This document shows positions 8,537 through 15,369 of a stretch of 64,000 bases of DNA, piece by piece (positions within the stretch are counted from its first letter, which is position 1; the number at the start of each line of letters is the position of its first letter). The stretch spans positions 2,976,001 through 3,040,000 of the forward strand of contig NZ_CP007035.1 of the NCBI RefSeq assembly GCF_000243115.2. The letters run 5' to 3'. Made by a program: the position numbers and the translations under genes. The notes beneath the pieces were generated by a model, which was not told the origin of the DNA, searched no databases, and was given only the letters and a program-made list of their open reading frames with translations. The DNA comes from Niabella soli DSM 19437 (GTDB lineage Bacteria; Bacteroidota; Bacteroidia; Chitinophagales; Chitinophagaceae).

Positions 8537-9025
8537 ATGAAAAAACTTTTATTGCTTTTGGCCATAACATCAGGCATATTCAATGGAATTTATGCTCAAA
8601 ACGAGCCGCCCGCGTTCGTAAAAATATCATCTAAATTCCTGGTTACCGATGCCCCTGCAAAAAGCATCTTTGCTGTAGCTACCCAACCGGCATTTAAATG
8701 GAAAGGGGGCAAAAGTCCGGAGCATTATCAAAAACTGAAAAGGGCCGGTATTATATTGACCGGGGTAGGCGTTGCCAGCATTGCCGGGGGTATCGCATTA
8801 GCCGTAACGGGCAGTAATGAGAACCCGGTTATGGGCACGAACAGTGACTACACTCCGGGCGATAGAAAAATCATCGCGGGCGTTTTGGGAATAACTGGCG
8901 GCCTTACCGCGCTGGGCGGCGGTATTACCATGTGGGCTATTGGCAATAACCGTTTAAAGAAATATGCGGACAAGGTGCAAATTAATGCAGGAGCAAGGTC
9001 CGCCGCAGTTGTGTACCGGTTTTAG
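8537..9025 (+). CDS. small exported protein with two Gly-rich hydrophobic segments, function unknown
   Basis: Not recognised. The 162 residues begin with a clear signal peptide (MKKLLLLLAITSGIFNG, cleavage after IYAQ). The mature part has a short polar region, then two Gly/Ala/Ile-rich hydrophobic segments at about residues 72-95 (GIILTGVGVASIAGGIALAV) and 113-136 (IIAGVLGITGGLTALGGGIT), separated by a polar loop (NENPVMGTNSDYTPGDRK), and a basic C-terminus. The paired glycine-rich segments look like a membrane hairpin. Single gene, bracketed by terminators, so probably its own transcription unit. Confidence 0.75.
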   Translation: MKKLLLLLAITSGIFNGIYAQNEPPAFVKISSKFLVTDAPAKSIFAVATQPAFKWKGGKSPEHYQKLKRAGIILTGVGVASIAGGIALAVTGSNENPVMGTNSDYTPGDRKIIAGVLGITGGLTALGGGITMWAIGNNRLKKYADKVQINAGARSAAVVYRF

Positions 9026-9048
9026 GGCTGTGTCCGGGCCCCTGTTCT

Positions 9049-9079
9049 AAAAAACAAAAGCACCCCTTGCGGAGTGCTT
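9049..9079 (-). terminator. intrinsic terminator after tsf
   Basis: Read on the minus strand: AAGCACTCC, loop GCAA, GGGGTGCTT (one mismatch), then TTGTTTTTT. It closes the rplM-rpsI-rpsB-tsf unit. On the plus strand it has only three T, so it is a weaker terminator for the exported-protein gene. Confidence 0.8.
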
Positions 9080-9091
9080 TAAAGCTATATT

Positions 9092-9123
9092 AAACCTATG
9101 AAGTTTTAAAAACCTCATAGGTT
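9092..9123. repeat. inverted repeat just downstream of tsf
   Basis: AAACCTATG at 9092-9100 pairs perfectly with CATAGGTTT at 9115-9123. It lies between the tsf stop and the terminator; it may be part of 3'-end formation or a repeat remnant. Confidence 0.6.
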
Positions 9124-9129
9124 TGTATG

Positions 9130-9966
9130 TTATCCCAGCGCTACTCTTTTAAATTCAGTAACGGTTACATTGCCGCTTTCTTTTAAGTAATCAGCTACAG
9201 ATTTACCTGCATCTTTTACAAAAGCCTGTGCGGTTAATGTTTGTTCTTTGAAGAAAGCACCTAATTTGCCTTCGGCAATTTTAGCCAGCATTTCTTCAGG
9301 TTTACCAGCCATCTTAGGATCTTCTTTCATGATATCCATGATAACGGTTTTTTCACGGGCAACTACATCAGCAGGCACGCTTGCTGCATCAACAGCCACG
9401 GGGCTTAACGCTGCTACCTGCATCGCCACGTCTTTTCCTACTTCAGGAGCCTCTTTATCTAACCCTACCAACACACCAATGCGGTTAGCACCATGAATAT
9501 AAGAAGCTACATAAGGAGCGTCTACTCTTTCAAATTTAGTAATACCGATCTTTTCGCCGATAGAAGCTAATTTATCATTTACCAGGTCTGCTATTTTTGC
9601 GCCATTAATTTCAACAGCACTCAGCTCATCTGCGCTTTTTACGTTGTTGGCAATAGCCGCATCAGCAATGCTTTTTACAAAAGCAATAAAATCTTCGTTC
9701 TTGGAAACGAAATCCGTTTCGCAGCTCACACATACCACAATACCTGATTTGTTATCGGCAGTTGTTTGCGCGATCACCACGCCTTCTTTTGCTTCGCGGT
9801 CGCTTCTTTTAGCAGCCACTTTCTGTCCCTGCTTGCGCAGCCAGTCGATCGCAGCTTCAAAATCACCATTGGTTTCCGTTAATGCTTTACGGCAATCCAT
9901 CATACCAGCGCCTGTAGCCTGGCGTAATTTATTAATGTCCTGTGCGGTTATTGTTACGGTACTCAT
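9130..9966 (-). CDS. tsf: translation elongation factor Ts
   Basis: Guanine-nucleotide exchange factor for EF-Tu. Seen: the N-terminal UBA-like domain (ITAQDINKLRQATGAGMMDC, DFEAAIDWLRKQG) at about 5-47 and the hallmark TDFVSKN motif at 84-90 that contacts EF-Tu, then two core subdomains. The length of 278 is normal. Last gene of the leftward ribosomal set, 210 bases after rpsB, with its own predicted TAnnTTTG promoter and a leader of three TTTCAAG-type heptamers directly before the start codon. Confidence 0.98.
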   Translation of the reverse strand: MSTVTITAQDINKLRQATGAGMMDCRKALTETNGDFEAAIDWLRKQGQKVAAKRSDREAKEGVVIAQTTADNKSGIVVCVSCETDFVSKNEDFIAFVKSIADAAIANNVKSADELSAVEINGAKIADLVNDKLASIGEKIGITKFERVDAPYVASYIHGANRIGVLVGLDKEAPEVGKDVAMQVAALSPVAVDAASVPADVVAREKTVIMDIMKEDPKMAGKPEEMLAKIAEGKLGAFFKEQTLTAQAFVKDAGKSVADYLKESGNVTVTEFKRVALG

Positions 9967-9970
9967 GTTA

Positions 9971-9991
9971 TTTCAAGTTTCAAGTTTCAGG
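9971..9991 (-). repeat. heptamer repeat in the tsf leader
   Basis: Three consecutive 7-mers TTTCAAG, TTTCAAG, TTTCAGG (plus-strand spelling) ending 4 bases before the tsf ATG. An inverted copy of the edge, AACCTGAAAC, lies at 10161-10170 near the rpsB stop. Confidence 0.8.
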
Positions 9992-10018
9992 TTACTGGTT
10001 GCATATGTTGATCAGCAG

Positions 10019-10026
10019 CAAACATA
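10019..10026 (-). promoter_or_regulatory. predicted -7 box of tsf
   Basis: TATGTTTG on the minus strand fits TAnnTTTG; predicted start about 47 bases before the tsf ATG. It would let tsf be transcribed apart from the upstream ribosomal genes. Confidence 0.5.
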
Positions 10027-10176
10027 ACCTGAACTTATTTTTTGGAATCTTAAATTATTATTAACTCGGCAATGAACAGGATGCGTTCTTATACCGGAAA
10101 AAGATTCAGGCTCAAAGCGCAATGTTCAGTTATTAAAAATAAACGGAACAAGGAACCTTAAACCTGAAACATGGAA

Positions 10177-11073
10177 TTACTTCCGGGGTGCTCCGCTTCT
10201 GGAACCGCCACCGGGGGTAGTTCTGCGACGCTGACCGGCACCGGCGCCTGCACCAGGTGCAGTACCACGGCCTCTTCCGCCACGGCCACTTTCAGCCTCA
10301 GCTTCTGCCTGTAATTTTGCCGCTTGTTTTTCCTTTTCGTCTGCAAAATTATCTTCTACCTCATCGTCTTTCGCTGCTTGTCTTTCGCTCAATCCTTCAG
10401 CGATAGCTGCAGTAATATAGTTAACAATGATCGCTATTGATTTAGTAGCATCATCATTTGCGGGAATTGCGAAATCCACTTTGTTAGGATCACCATTGGT
10501 ATCTACCACACCGAAAGTACCGATGCCTAAGCGTTTTGATTCTGCTAACGCGATGTGCTCATGACCAATATCAACAATGAACAAAGCAGCAGGTACGCGG
10601 CCCAGTTGCGCAATACCGCCTAATACTTTCTCCATTTTATCTTTATCACGCGTTAAAGTCAAACGCTCTTTTTTGGTAATGCTGTCGAAAGAACCATCGC
10701 TCAGCATTTTTTCGATGCTTTGCATTTTCTTTACCGACTTCCGTACGGTATTGAAGTTGGTAAGCATACCACCCAGCCAGCGCTCGGTTACATAAGGCAT
10801 ACCCACTTTTTGAGCGCATTCTGTAACGATATCTTTCGCCTGCTTTTTGGTACCTACAAAAAGGATCTTTTTGCCGCTGCGCGCGATCTGCTTCATTGCT
10901 GCCGCAGATTCCTGCAAGCATTCCACCGTTTTGTTCAGGTCAATAATGTGGATCCCTTTCTTTTCAGCAAAGATGTAAGGCAACATTTTGGGGTTCCATT
11001 TCTTTTTTAAGTGGCCAAAATGTACACCCGCTTCCAGAAGCTGCTGTTGTAATGATGTATTATTATTTTCCAT
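10177..11073 (-). CDS. rpsB: 30S ribosomal protein S2 with Arg/Gly-rich C-terminal tail
   Basis: Small-subunit protein S2: LLEAGVHFGHLKKKWNPKM at the N-terminus, RWLGGMLTNFNTVRKS, and PAALFIVDIGHEHIALAES. The S2 core ends around residue 230. The remaining 65 or so residues are first acidic (DDEVEDNFADEKEKQ), then Ala/Glu, then Gly/Arg-rich (GRGGRGRG, QRRRTTPGGG, ending SGAPRK). The tail is longer and more RGG-like than in enterobacterial S2. Located between rpsI and tsf in the conserved order. Confidence 0.97.
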   Translation of the reverse strand: MENNNTSLQQQLLEAGVHFGHLKKKWNPKMLPYIFAEKKGIHIIDLNKTVECLQESAAAMKQIARSGKKILFVGTKKQAKDIVTECAQKVGMPYVTERWLGGMLTNFNTVRKSVKKMQSIEKMLSDGSFDSITKKERLTLTRDKDKMEKVLGGIAQLGRVPAALFIVDIGHEHIALAESKRLGIGTFGVVDTNGDPNKVDFAIPANDDATKSIAIIVNYITAAIAEGLSERQAAKDDEVEDNFADEKEKQAAKLQAEAEAESGRGGRGRGTAPGAGAGAGQRRRTTPGGGSRSGAPRK

Positions 11074-11079
11074 CGTACT

Positions 11080-11112
11080 AATTTGAAAATTTGATAATTT
11101 GATAATTTGAAG
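11080..11112 (-). repeat. AATTTGA-type tandem repeat in the rpsB leader
   Basis: Four tandem units with a TTTGA core (AATTTGA, AAATTTGA, TAATTTGA, TAATTTGA) occupy most of the 48-base rpsI-rpsB spacer and end 6 bases before the rpsB ATG. Confidence 0.8.
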
Positions 11113-11121
11113 ATACCCCGA

Positions 11122-11511
11122 TTAACGTTTAGAGAATTGGTAGCTCTTACGTGCTTTTTTATGACCGAATTTCTTACGTTCAACAGAGCGGGGGTCTCTT
11201 TTTAATAAACCGGCTGCTTTTAATGCAGGGCGGAACTCAGCATTTACATCAACCAATGCACGGGAAATACCCAGCATGGCCGCTTCTGCCTGGCCTTTAA
11301 CCCCACCGCCTGTAGCAGTAATTTTTACATCAAATTTATCTGCTGCTTCAATGGTTTTAAGCGGACGCTCTACCTGGTTCTGTAAATATACCAGGGAGAA
11401 ATATGTTTTGTAGTCTTTATCGTTAACGGTAATAGCACCGGTACCCTTTGATAAGAAAACGCGGGTGATGGCTTCCTTCCGGCGTCCGACAGCATTTTTT
11501 TGTTTTTCCAT
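11122..11511 (-). CDS. rpsI: 30S ribosomal protein S9
   Basis: Protein of 129 residues with the S9 signatures: GRRKEAITRVFLSKGTG, the GGGVKGQAEAAMLGISRALV block, RDPRSVERKKFGHKKARK, and the invariant C-terminal SKR that reaches the P-site tRNA. Follows rplM by 38 bases, the near-universal rplM-rpsI pairing. Confidence 0.98.
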   Translation of the reverse strand: MEKQKNAVGRRKEAITRVFLSKGTGAITVNDKDYKTYFSLVYLQNQVERPLKTIEAADKFDVKITATGGGVKGQAEAAMLGISRALVDVNAEFRPALKAAGLLKRDPRSVERKKFGHKKARKSYQFSKR

Positions 11512-11523
11512 TATTTATAATTT

Positions 11524-11551
11524 CTTATTTGGAATTTAGGATTTGAAATTT
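11524..11551 (-). repeat. heptamer-like repeat in the rpsI leader
   Basis: CTTATTT, GGAATTT, AGGATTT, GAAATTT: four successive 7-base units ending in TTT (plus-strand spelling) fill the rplM-rpsI spacer. Confidence 0.6.
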
Positions 11552-11993
11552 AGAACTTCAGTTCTTTAGGTTGTTGGGCAGTGTGCGGATGAACGTCCCC
11601 TGCATATACAAATAACTTTTTGTACATTTTACGACCCAGGCGGTTTTTGGGAAGCATCCCTTTAACGGCTCTTTCAATAATTACTTCCGGACGACGTTTT
11701 TGCAGATCGGTTGCGTATTCTTCTTTACGGCCACCGGGGTATCCGCTGTAAGTGTCATACACTTTATGCTCCATTTTGCTACCAGACAGTTTTACTTTTT
11801 CGCAGTTCGTTACAATAATGTAATCTCCGGTATCTACGTGTGGCGTATAGCTGGCTTTGTGCTTACCGCGCAAAATAGCCGCAATACGGGAACACATACG
11901 TCCTACAGTTTGATTAGTACCATCTACAACGTACCAGTTACGCTGCACGGTAGCCTCGTTCGCATGTTTTGTGGTGAAATGTTGTTTGCTCAT
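11550..11993 (-). CDS. rplM: 50S ribosomal protein L13
   Basis: Protein of 147 residues with the L13 landmarks [58 protein letters not shown] and a C-terminal [13 protein letters not shown]. First gene of the leftward rplM-rpsI-rpsB-tsf unit. A TAnnTTTG box lies about 60 bases upstream, and the leader can fold a short CCGGG/CCCGG hairpin (near 12020-12035) that might serve autoregulation; that is a guess. Confidence 0.98.
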   Translation of the reverse strand: MSKQHFTTKHANEATVQRNWYVVDGTNQTVGRMCSRIAAILRGKHKASYTPHVDTGDYIIVTNCEKVKLSGSKMEHKVYDTYSGYPGGRKEEYATDLQKRRPEVIIERAVKGMLPKNRLGRKMYKKLFVYAGDVHPHTAQQPKELKF

Positions 11994-12054
11994 TTTTAAT
12001 TTAATTTTTTAAAGTAACTCCGGGCTATCCCCCGGCCTTTTTTATAAAGGACTG

Positions 12055-12062
12055 CAAAGGTA
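12055..12062 (-). promoter_or_regulatory. predicted -7 box of the rplM operon
   Basis: TACCTTTG on the minus strand, followed by G/C-rich initiation sequence; predicted start near 12049, giving a leader of about 55 bases. Located just beyond the terminator of the inhibitor/protease cluster. Confidence 0.6.
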
Positions 12063-12084
12063 ATCGAGTATGGGCTGAAAATAA

Positions 12085-12114
12085 TAAAAAAAAGGAACTA
12101 TTTTTAATAGTCCC
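12085..12114 (-). terminator. intrinsic terminator closing the protease/inhibitor cluster
   Basis: Minus strand: GGGACTAT, loop TAAAA, ATAGTTCC (one G-T), followed by nine T. It separates the chagasin gene from the rplM promoter. Confidence 0.85.
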
Positions 12115-12194
12115 CTTGCAACAAGTTGATTTTCAGTAAAAATTTTGACTTACTTTAATTATAGAATCCTCCGGCAAGCCTTTTTTCCTTGCGT

Positions 12195-12494
12195 TCAGAC
12201 CACAGTAGCCTCAATCACGACGGTTTTTAACGGTTCCTTGTCGGTTTCCCAGATCCGTTTTTGTTCCAGTTTTATGGAAGACACGCCCTTTCCGGTTCCA
12301 ATAACCGACACATTGGTAACTGAACTGCCCCCAACCGGTTCATTTTTACGCGGCTCCCGTTCGGTGCCCGATAATTTAACACCGGTTACCTGCTCATCGT
12401 TTTGTGCTATCACCCAGCTATACCCTGCCCCACCCAAACTTTCCAACTGCAACTGAACCGTTTCTCCAATTTGCAAAGTGATCTTCTTTTCCAT
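12195..12494 (-). CDS. chagasin-type (I42) cysteine protease inhibitor
   Basis: Protein of 99 residues matching the I42 inhibitor family, tight reversible inhibitors of papain-like (C1) cysteine proteases with an immunoglobulin-like fold. The three inhibitory loops can be placed: GAGYSW at 22-27 (family NPTTGYxW), PVGGSS at 54-59 (family GxGG) and KRIWE at 79-83 (family RPW/F, here with Ile for Pro). No signal peptide, so it should act in the cytoplasm, like the two C1 proteases encoded just upstream. It is the last gene of that leftward cluster, 179 bases after the domain protein, and is followed by a strong terminator. Inhibition of the neighbouring enzymes is inferred from linkage. Confidence 0.85.
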   Translation of the reverse strand: MEKKITLQIGETVQLQLESLGGAGYSWVIAQNDEQVTGVKLSGTEREPRKNEPVGGSSVTNVSVIGTGKGVSSIKLEQKRIWETDKEPLKTVVIEATVV

Positions 12495-12673
12495 GGTCTA
12501 AAATTAAACTAAAATAACGGGCGTCCGTACATGGCTGTATTAACCCGGCTAAAAAGCCGCCAGATCAATTGTGGCGGCCGGCCTGCTACATCAAAGAGTA
12601 ACAGTCCTCTGCAGCTCCAAAAATGAAATGACGACTTTGATAAACCGTATAGCATCAGCTTCCGCCCTGGCAG

Positions 12674-13042
12674 TTACCAGGCGTATAACTCGTACACCTT
12701 ATTATCGGCCTCGGTCCGTACATTCACCACGCTGTTTTTATCGCGCGCGTGGCAGCCGATCATCAAAAGGGCCAGAAATGCCTGGGTATTGGTTTCTTTA
12801 ATTCTTCTGAAACCCATACCACTGACGTTCAGCCAGGCATTGTTATTTTCTGCAATGCCCCAGGTGCCCACTATTTTTACATTGTTGTTCCAGGCCGTAA
12901 GTCCTCCTGCACCCGGGGGGAGCAAGGTGGGCTCATTTAACCTTTTGCTGCTTACCGCTTCTGCTGCCAGGCCCGGAGTAACAGGCGCAGTGGCGCTTTT
13001 TTTTGCTGATTTTTTGGCCGTAGCCTTTTTAACTGCGTTCAT
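12674..13042 (-). CDS. small protein sharing the C-terminal domain of the adjacent papain-like protease
   Basis: Not a family I can name. The 122 residues have a Lys/Ala-rich N-terminus (MNAVKKATAKKSAKKSATAP) resembling a histone-H1-like tail, a Pro/Gly linker, and at about 55-121 a domain that aligns with residues 307-370 of the upstream protease: shared pattern K/R-I-x-G-x-W, NNAW, G-W/F-R-K/R-I, a hydrophobic LL stretch with Cys, then K-N/D-x-x-x-x-V and a terminal x-IY/LY. The start at 13042 is preferred over an ATG at 13099 that would overlap the protease gene; the spacing to the protease stop is then 28 bases. It may compete with or dock onto the protease; that is inference. Confidence 0.7.
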   Translation of the reverse strand: MNAVKKATAKKSAKKSATAPVTPGLAAEAVSSKRLNEPTLLPPGAGGLTAWNNNVKIVGTWGIAENNNAWLNVSGMGFRRIKETNTQAFLALLMIGCHARDKNSVVNVRTEADNKVYELYAW

Positions 13043-13070
13043 TGTGTAGTTATTTAATCCGTTAAAATAT

Positions 13071-14186
13071 TTAATTATAGATCTGATCGATGACTGCATT
13101 GGTCAGGTGGATACTAACCGCCGTTCCCCGGTTCTTTGCAGAAATACATTGCGCAAGCAGGTTCAGGTGAATATTATCGCTTGCGGGTGAAATTTTCCTC
13201 CATCCAAAATTCTCGATATAAGCCCAGGCATTATTAGCAACATCATTGGACCATAACCCAAGGATCCGCTGGCTTCCGGTCCACAATGTTTCAACAATAC
13301 CATTTACGCCGTACATTTCGGCATCGATACCGCATTGGCCGTATCCGATCCTGAAAAAACCGGATTCTCCAAAACCGGGGCCCCAGCTGTTTTTACAGAT
13401 CCAGCATTGGTTTACATCATCATAACCCACCACGCACACACAGTGACCGCCTTCCACGTGATTGTTTGCCCTGCGGTAGACCCCGGACCGGTAGCTGAAG
13501 AAATCGGTGTATACCGTAAAACAGGCTTCCAGTGCGCCGCGGGTGCTGATCCAGTCTTTCATAGAGGCGGTTGTGGTTAGTTTTGTAAACCCGCTTATTT
13601 TCATTAGTCGGTCGGCCGCATTACTGCAGGTATTGCAGGCCTGGTCGCCGGGGGTATAGGGAAAACAGGCTTCATCAACCAGGCCCTTATCCCTGAAGGC
13701 AATCAGCGCCCTATCGGGCCACCATCCGTTAGCGCAGTTACGGCCTTCACTTTTAGCATAGCAATAAAACAATTGTGCTTCTGAAAAATCAATGCTCAGT
13801 GCGGGGTTTCCTCTTTGAATGCGGTAAGCGATCTCTGCAGTGGCAATGGTACCAAAGGCAACGCAGGAGCCGCAGGAGCTTTGGTTTTTAATGGACGTTA
13901 CAAAATTCTGGCCGCTTCGGTTTCTCCAGTCAAAGAGCGTAGGATAGCCAAATGCTTTTTTCTTTTTAATACCTTTTCCAGCGGCCGAAAGCTGAAACGC
14001 TTTCAGAGCTTTTTCCGAAGCGTTTTCCCGGGCCGTCAGCGATCGCTCCTTAGGGCCGGGGGTAAAACCCAGGAAATACTTACGTTCCGCTTCCGTCATG
14101 GCGGTAAACTCGTTATTGGCGGCTTGCCAGGTTAAACCCGACTCAGTGATGGAGGACTGAATGGCCGCAACGTTAATTTTTGACAT
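13071..14186 (-). CDS. papain-family (C1) cysteine protease with extra C-terminal domain
   Basis: Protein of 371 residues. Seen: N-terminal region of about 80 residues that could be a prodomain (LTWQAANNEFTAMTEAERKY), then the C1 catalytic domain: oxyanion Gln102, nucleophile Cys108 in NQSSCGSCVAF, His248 in VEGGHCVCVVGYDD, Asn266 in WICKNSWGPGFGESG. The Trp that normally follows the catalytic Cys is Val. Several further Cys (C142, C151, C174, C184, C187) could form disulfides or bind metal. Beyond residue 305 is an extra domain repeated in the next gene. No signal peptide is visible, unusual for C1 enzymes. Second gene of the protease cluster. Confidence 0.9.
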   Translation of the reverse strand: MSKINVAAIQSSITESGLTWQAANNEFTAMTEAERKYFLGFTPGPKERSLTARENASEKALKAFQLSAAGKGIKKKKAFGYPTLFDWRNRSGQNFVTSIKNQSSCGSCVAFGTIATAEIAYRIQRGNPALSIDFSEAQLFYCYAKSEGRNCANGWWPDRALIAFRDKGLVDEACFPYTPGDQACNTCSNAADRLMKISGFTKLTTTASMKDWISTRGALEACFTVYTDFFSYRSGVYRRANNHVEGGHCVCVVGYDDVNQCWICKNSWGPGFGESGFFRIGYGQCGIDAEMYGVNGIVETLWTGSQRILGLWSNDVANNAWAYIENFGWRKISPASDNIHLNLLAQCISAKNRGTAVSIHLTNAVIDQIYN

Positions 14187-14333
14187 TTTGTTTTTGTTGT
14201 TTATTTAAAAAAATGGATTGACATTAGTGTGTAATAGGATTCCATACCCATTGCCTGTGGGGCATAGTGATCCCATTGCAGTTTTAGGTTTATTGAACTG
14301 CTGGTGTTAAGAGCGTAACTTTAAAGCTGATGG

Positions 14334-15116
14334 TTACTCAACATTCCGTATGGTCCAGAAATCCTGGCAGAAGCTGCTATTGGAAATAAAGGCATAGGGC
14401 ATCCAGAAATAGCCTTTAATACCCCAGCCGGTATTCCATGAATTTCGTACCAGCACGGCCTGCCGGGCATCATCATAACCCACAGCCATAACAGCGTGCC
14501 CGCCCAGTACGTTTTCCTTGGAAATATTGGGTAAAGGCATTATTCCTGTATCCGCAACTTTTTTTGTCATAAAGCTGTCGTAAACGGTAAAACCAAACGC
14601 AAAAGGATAGCCTTCTGCAAGACAGCTTTTGATGGACGTAAGGTTAATAGGTACTTTCCAATAAGAGAGCACTTGGTTCTTTAATGCTGTTTTATAACAG
14701 GAAGCAGGAGGCTTTTGTGTAAATTTGTTTTCGATATAAGGCCAGTCCTTTTCAGGACAAATCCCCTGTTTATTCAGAGATTTTATACCATCCCGCAGGT
14801 AGGCGCCGCTATCAGAATTTACAGTGTTCATCAGCACCCGTTCATTATAGTAAAGAAAAAGCCGGGAAGGCATAAAATCCTTTTTACGCTGCTTTATTTT
14901 ACCAAATTCAAAGGCACCGGCAAGGGCGTTGGCTGTGCAACTTCCAAGCCCCCCCTGGTCATAAACTTTGGGGCATCCCTTTCTGAGGTCGATCCGGGTG
15001 GGTATTTTCAGCATTACCCTCAGCGGTGCAGCATAAATAAAATCTCTTGCATCCGGCAGATCGGGGATCCAGCCAAGGGCTCTTTTTGTTTGTTGGGGTT
15101 TGGAGGCTTTTGCCAT
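14334..15116 (-). CDS. papain-family (C1) cysteine protease, short form
   Basis: Protein of 260 residues with the full C1 set: Gln54 and Cys60 in DQGGLGSCTANALAGAFEF, His207 in LGGHAVMAVGYDD, Asn225 in VRNSWNTGWGIKGYFWMP. The residue after the Cys is Thr rather than Trp. The N-terminus (ALGWIPDLPDARDFIY) is the substrate-like lead-in found in bacterial C1 proteins with this compact architecture; there is no large prodomain and no signal peptide. First gene of the leftward cluster, 147 bases before the second protease. Its sequence is far from its neighbour, so the two are not a recent duplication. Confidence 0.9.
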   Translation of the reverse strand: MAKASKPQQTKRALGWIPDLPDARDFIYAAPLRVMLKIPTRIDLRKGCPKVYDQGGLGSCTANALAGAFEFGKIKQRKKDFMPSRLFLYYNERVLMNTVNSDSGAYLRDGIKSLNKQGICPEKDWPYIENKFTQKPPASCYKTALKNQVLSYWKVPINLTSIKSCLAEGYPFAFGFTVYDSFMTKKVADTGIMPLPNISKENVLGGHAVMAVGYDDARQAVLVRNSWNTGWGIKGYFWMPYAFISNSSFCQDFWTIRNVE

Positions 15117-15284
15117 TGTGTTATTTGTTTAAAGGAGGATTATTATTATTCCTTATAAAGTTACTACATAACGCAAGGGCGGGCAATACCCAGATTGAGC
15201 GAACCCGTTTTTTAACAACTTCTATTGGCGGGTATTGATGTTGTGTTGACGTGGATTATAATCGCCTGAGGCAATAGAATAGGG

Positions 15285-15307
15285 ATGCGAGGCTACAAGC
15301 CTCGCAT
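15285..15307. repeat. perfect hairpin palindrome between the DUF218 and protease genes
   Basis: ATGCGAGGCT, loop ACA, AGCCTCGCAT: a 10-bp perfect stem with a 3-base loop and no T-run on either side. It sits downstream of the DUF218 gene. It resembles a REP-type palindrome more than a standard terminator. Confidence 0.7.
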
Positions 15308-15369
15308 AGCTGCATAGCCGGTTTCATTTTACCGGGCCCAAAATCCTTTCTTGGCGAAAAAGACCGGGT

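Noticed and set aside
10158-10346. 62-codon open frame overlapping the end of rpsB
   Set aside because: It is the alternative frame of the repetitive Arg/Gly tail.
12571-13049. Rightward open frames opposite the shared-domain protein
   Set aside because: Antisense shadows of a gene whose product shows clear homology to the adjacent protease domain.
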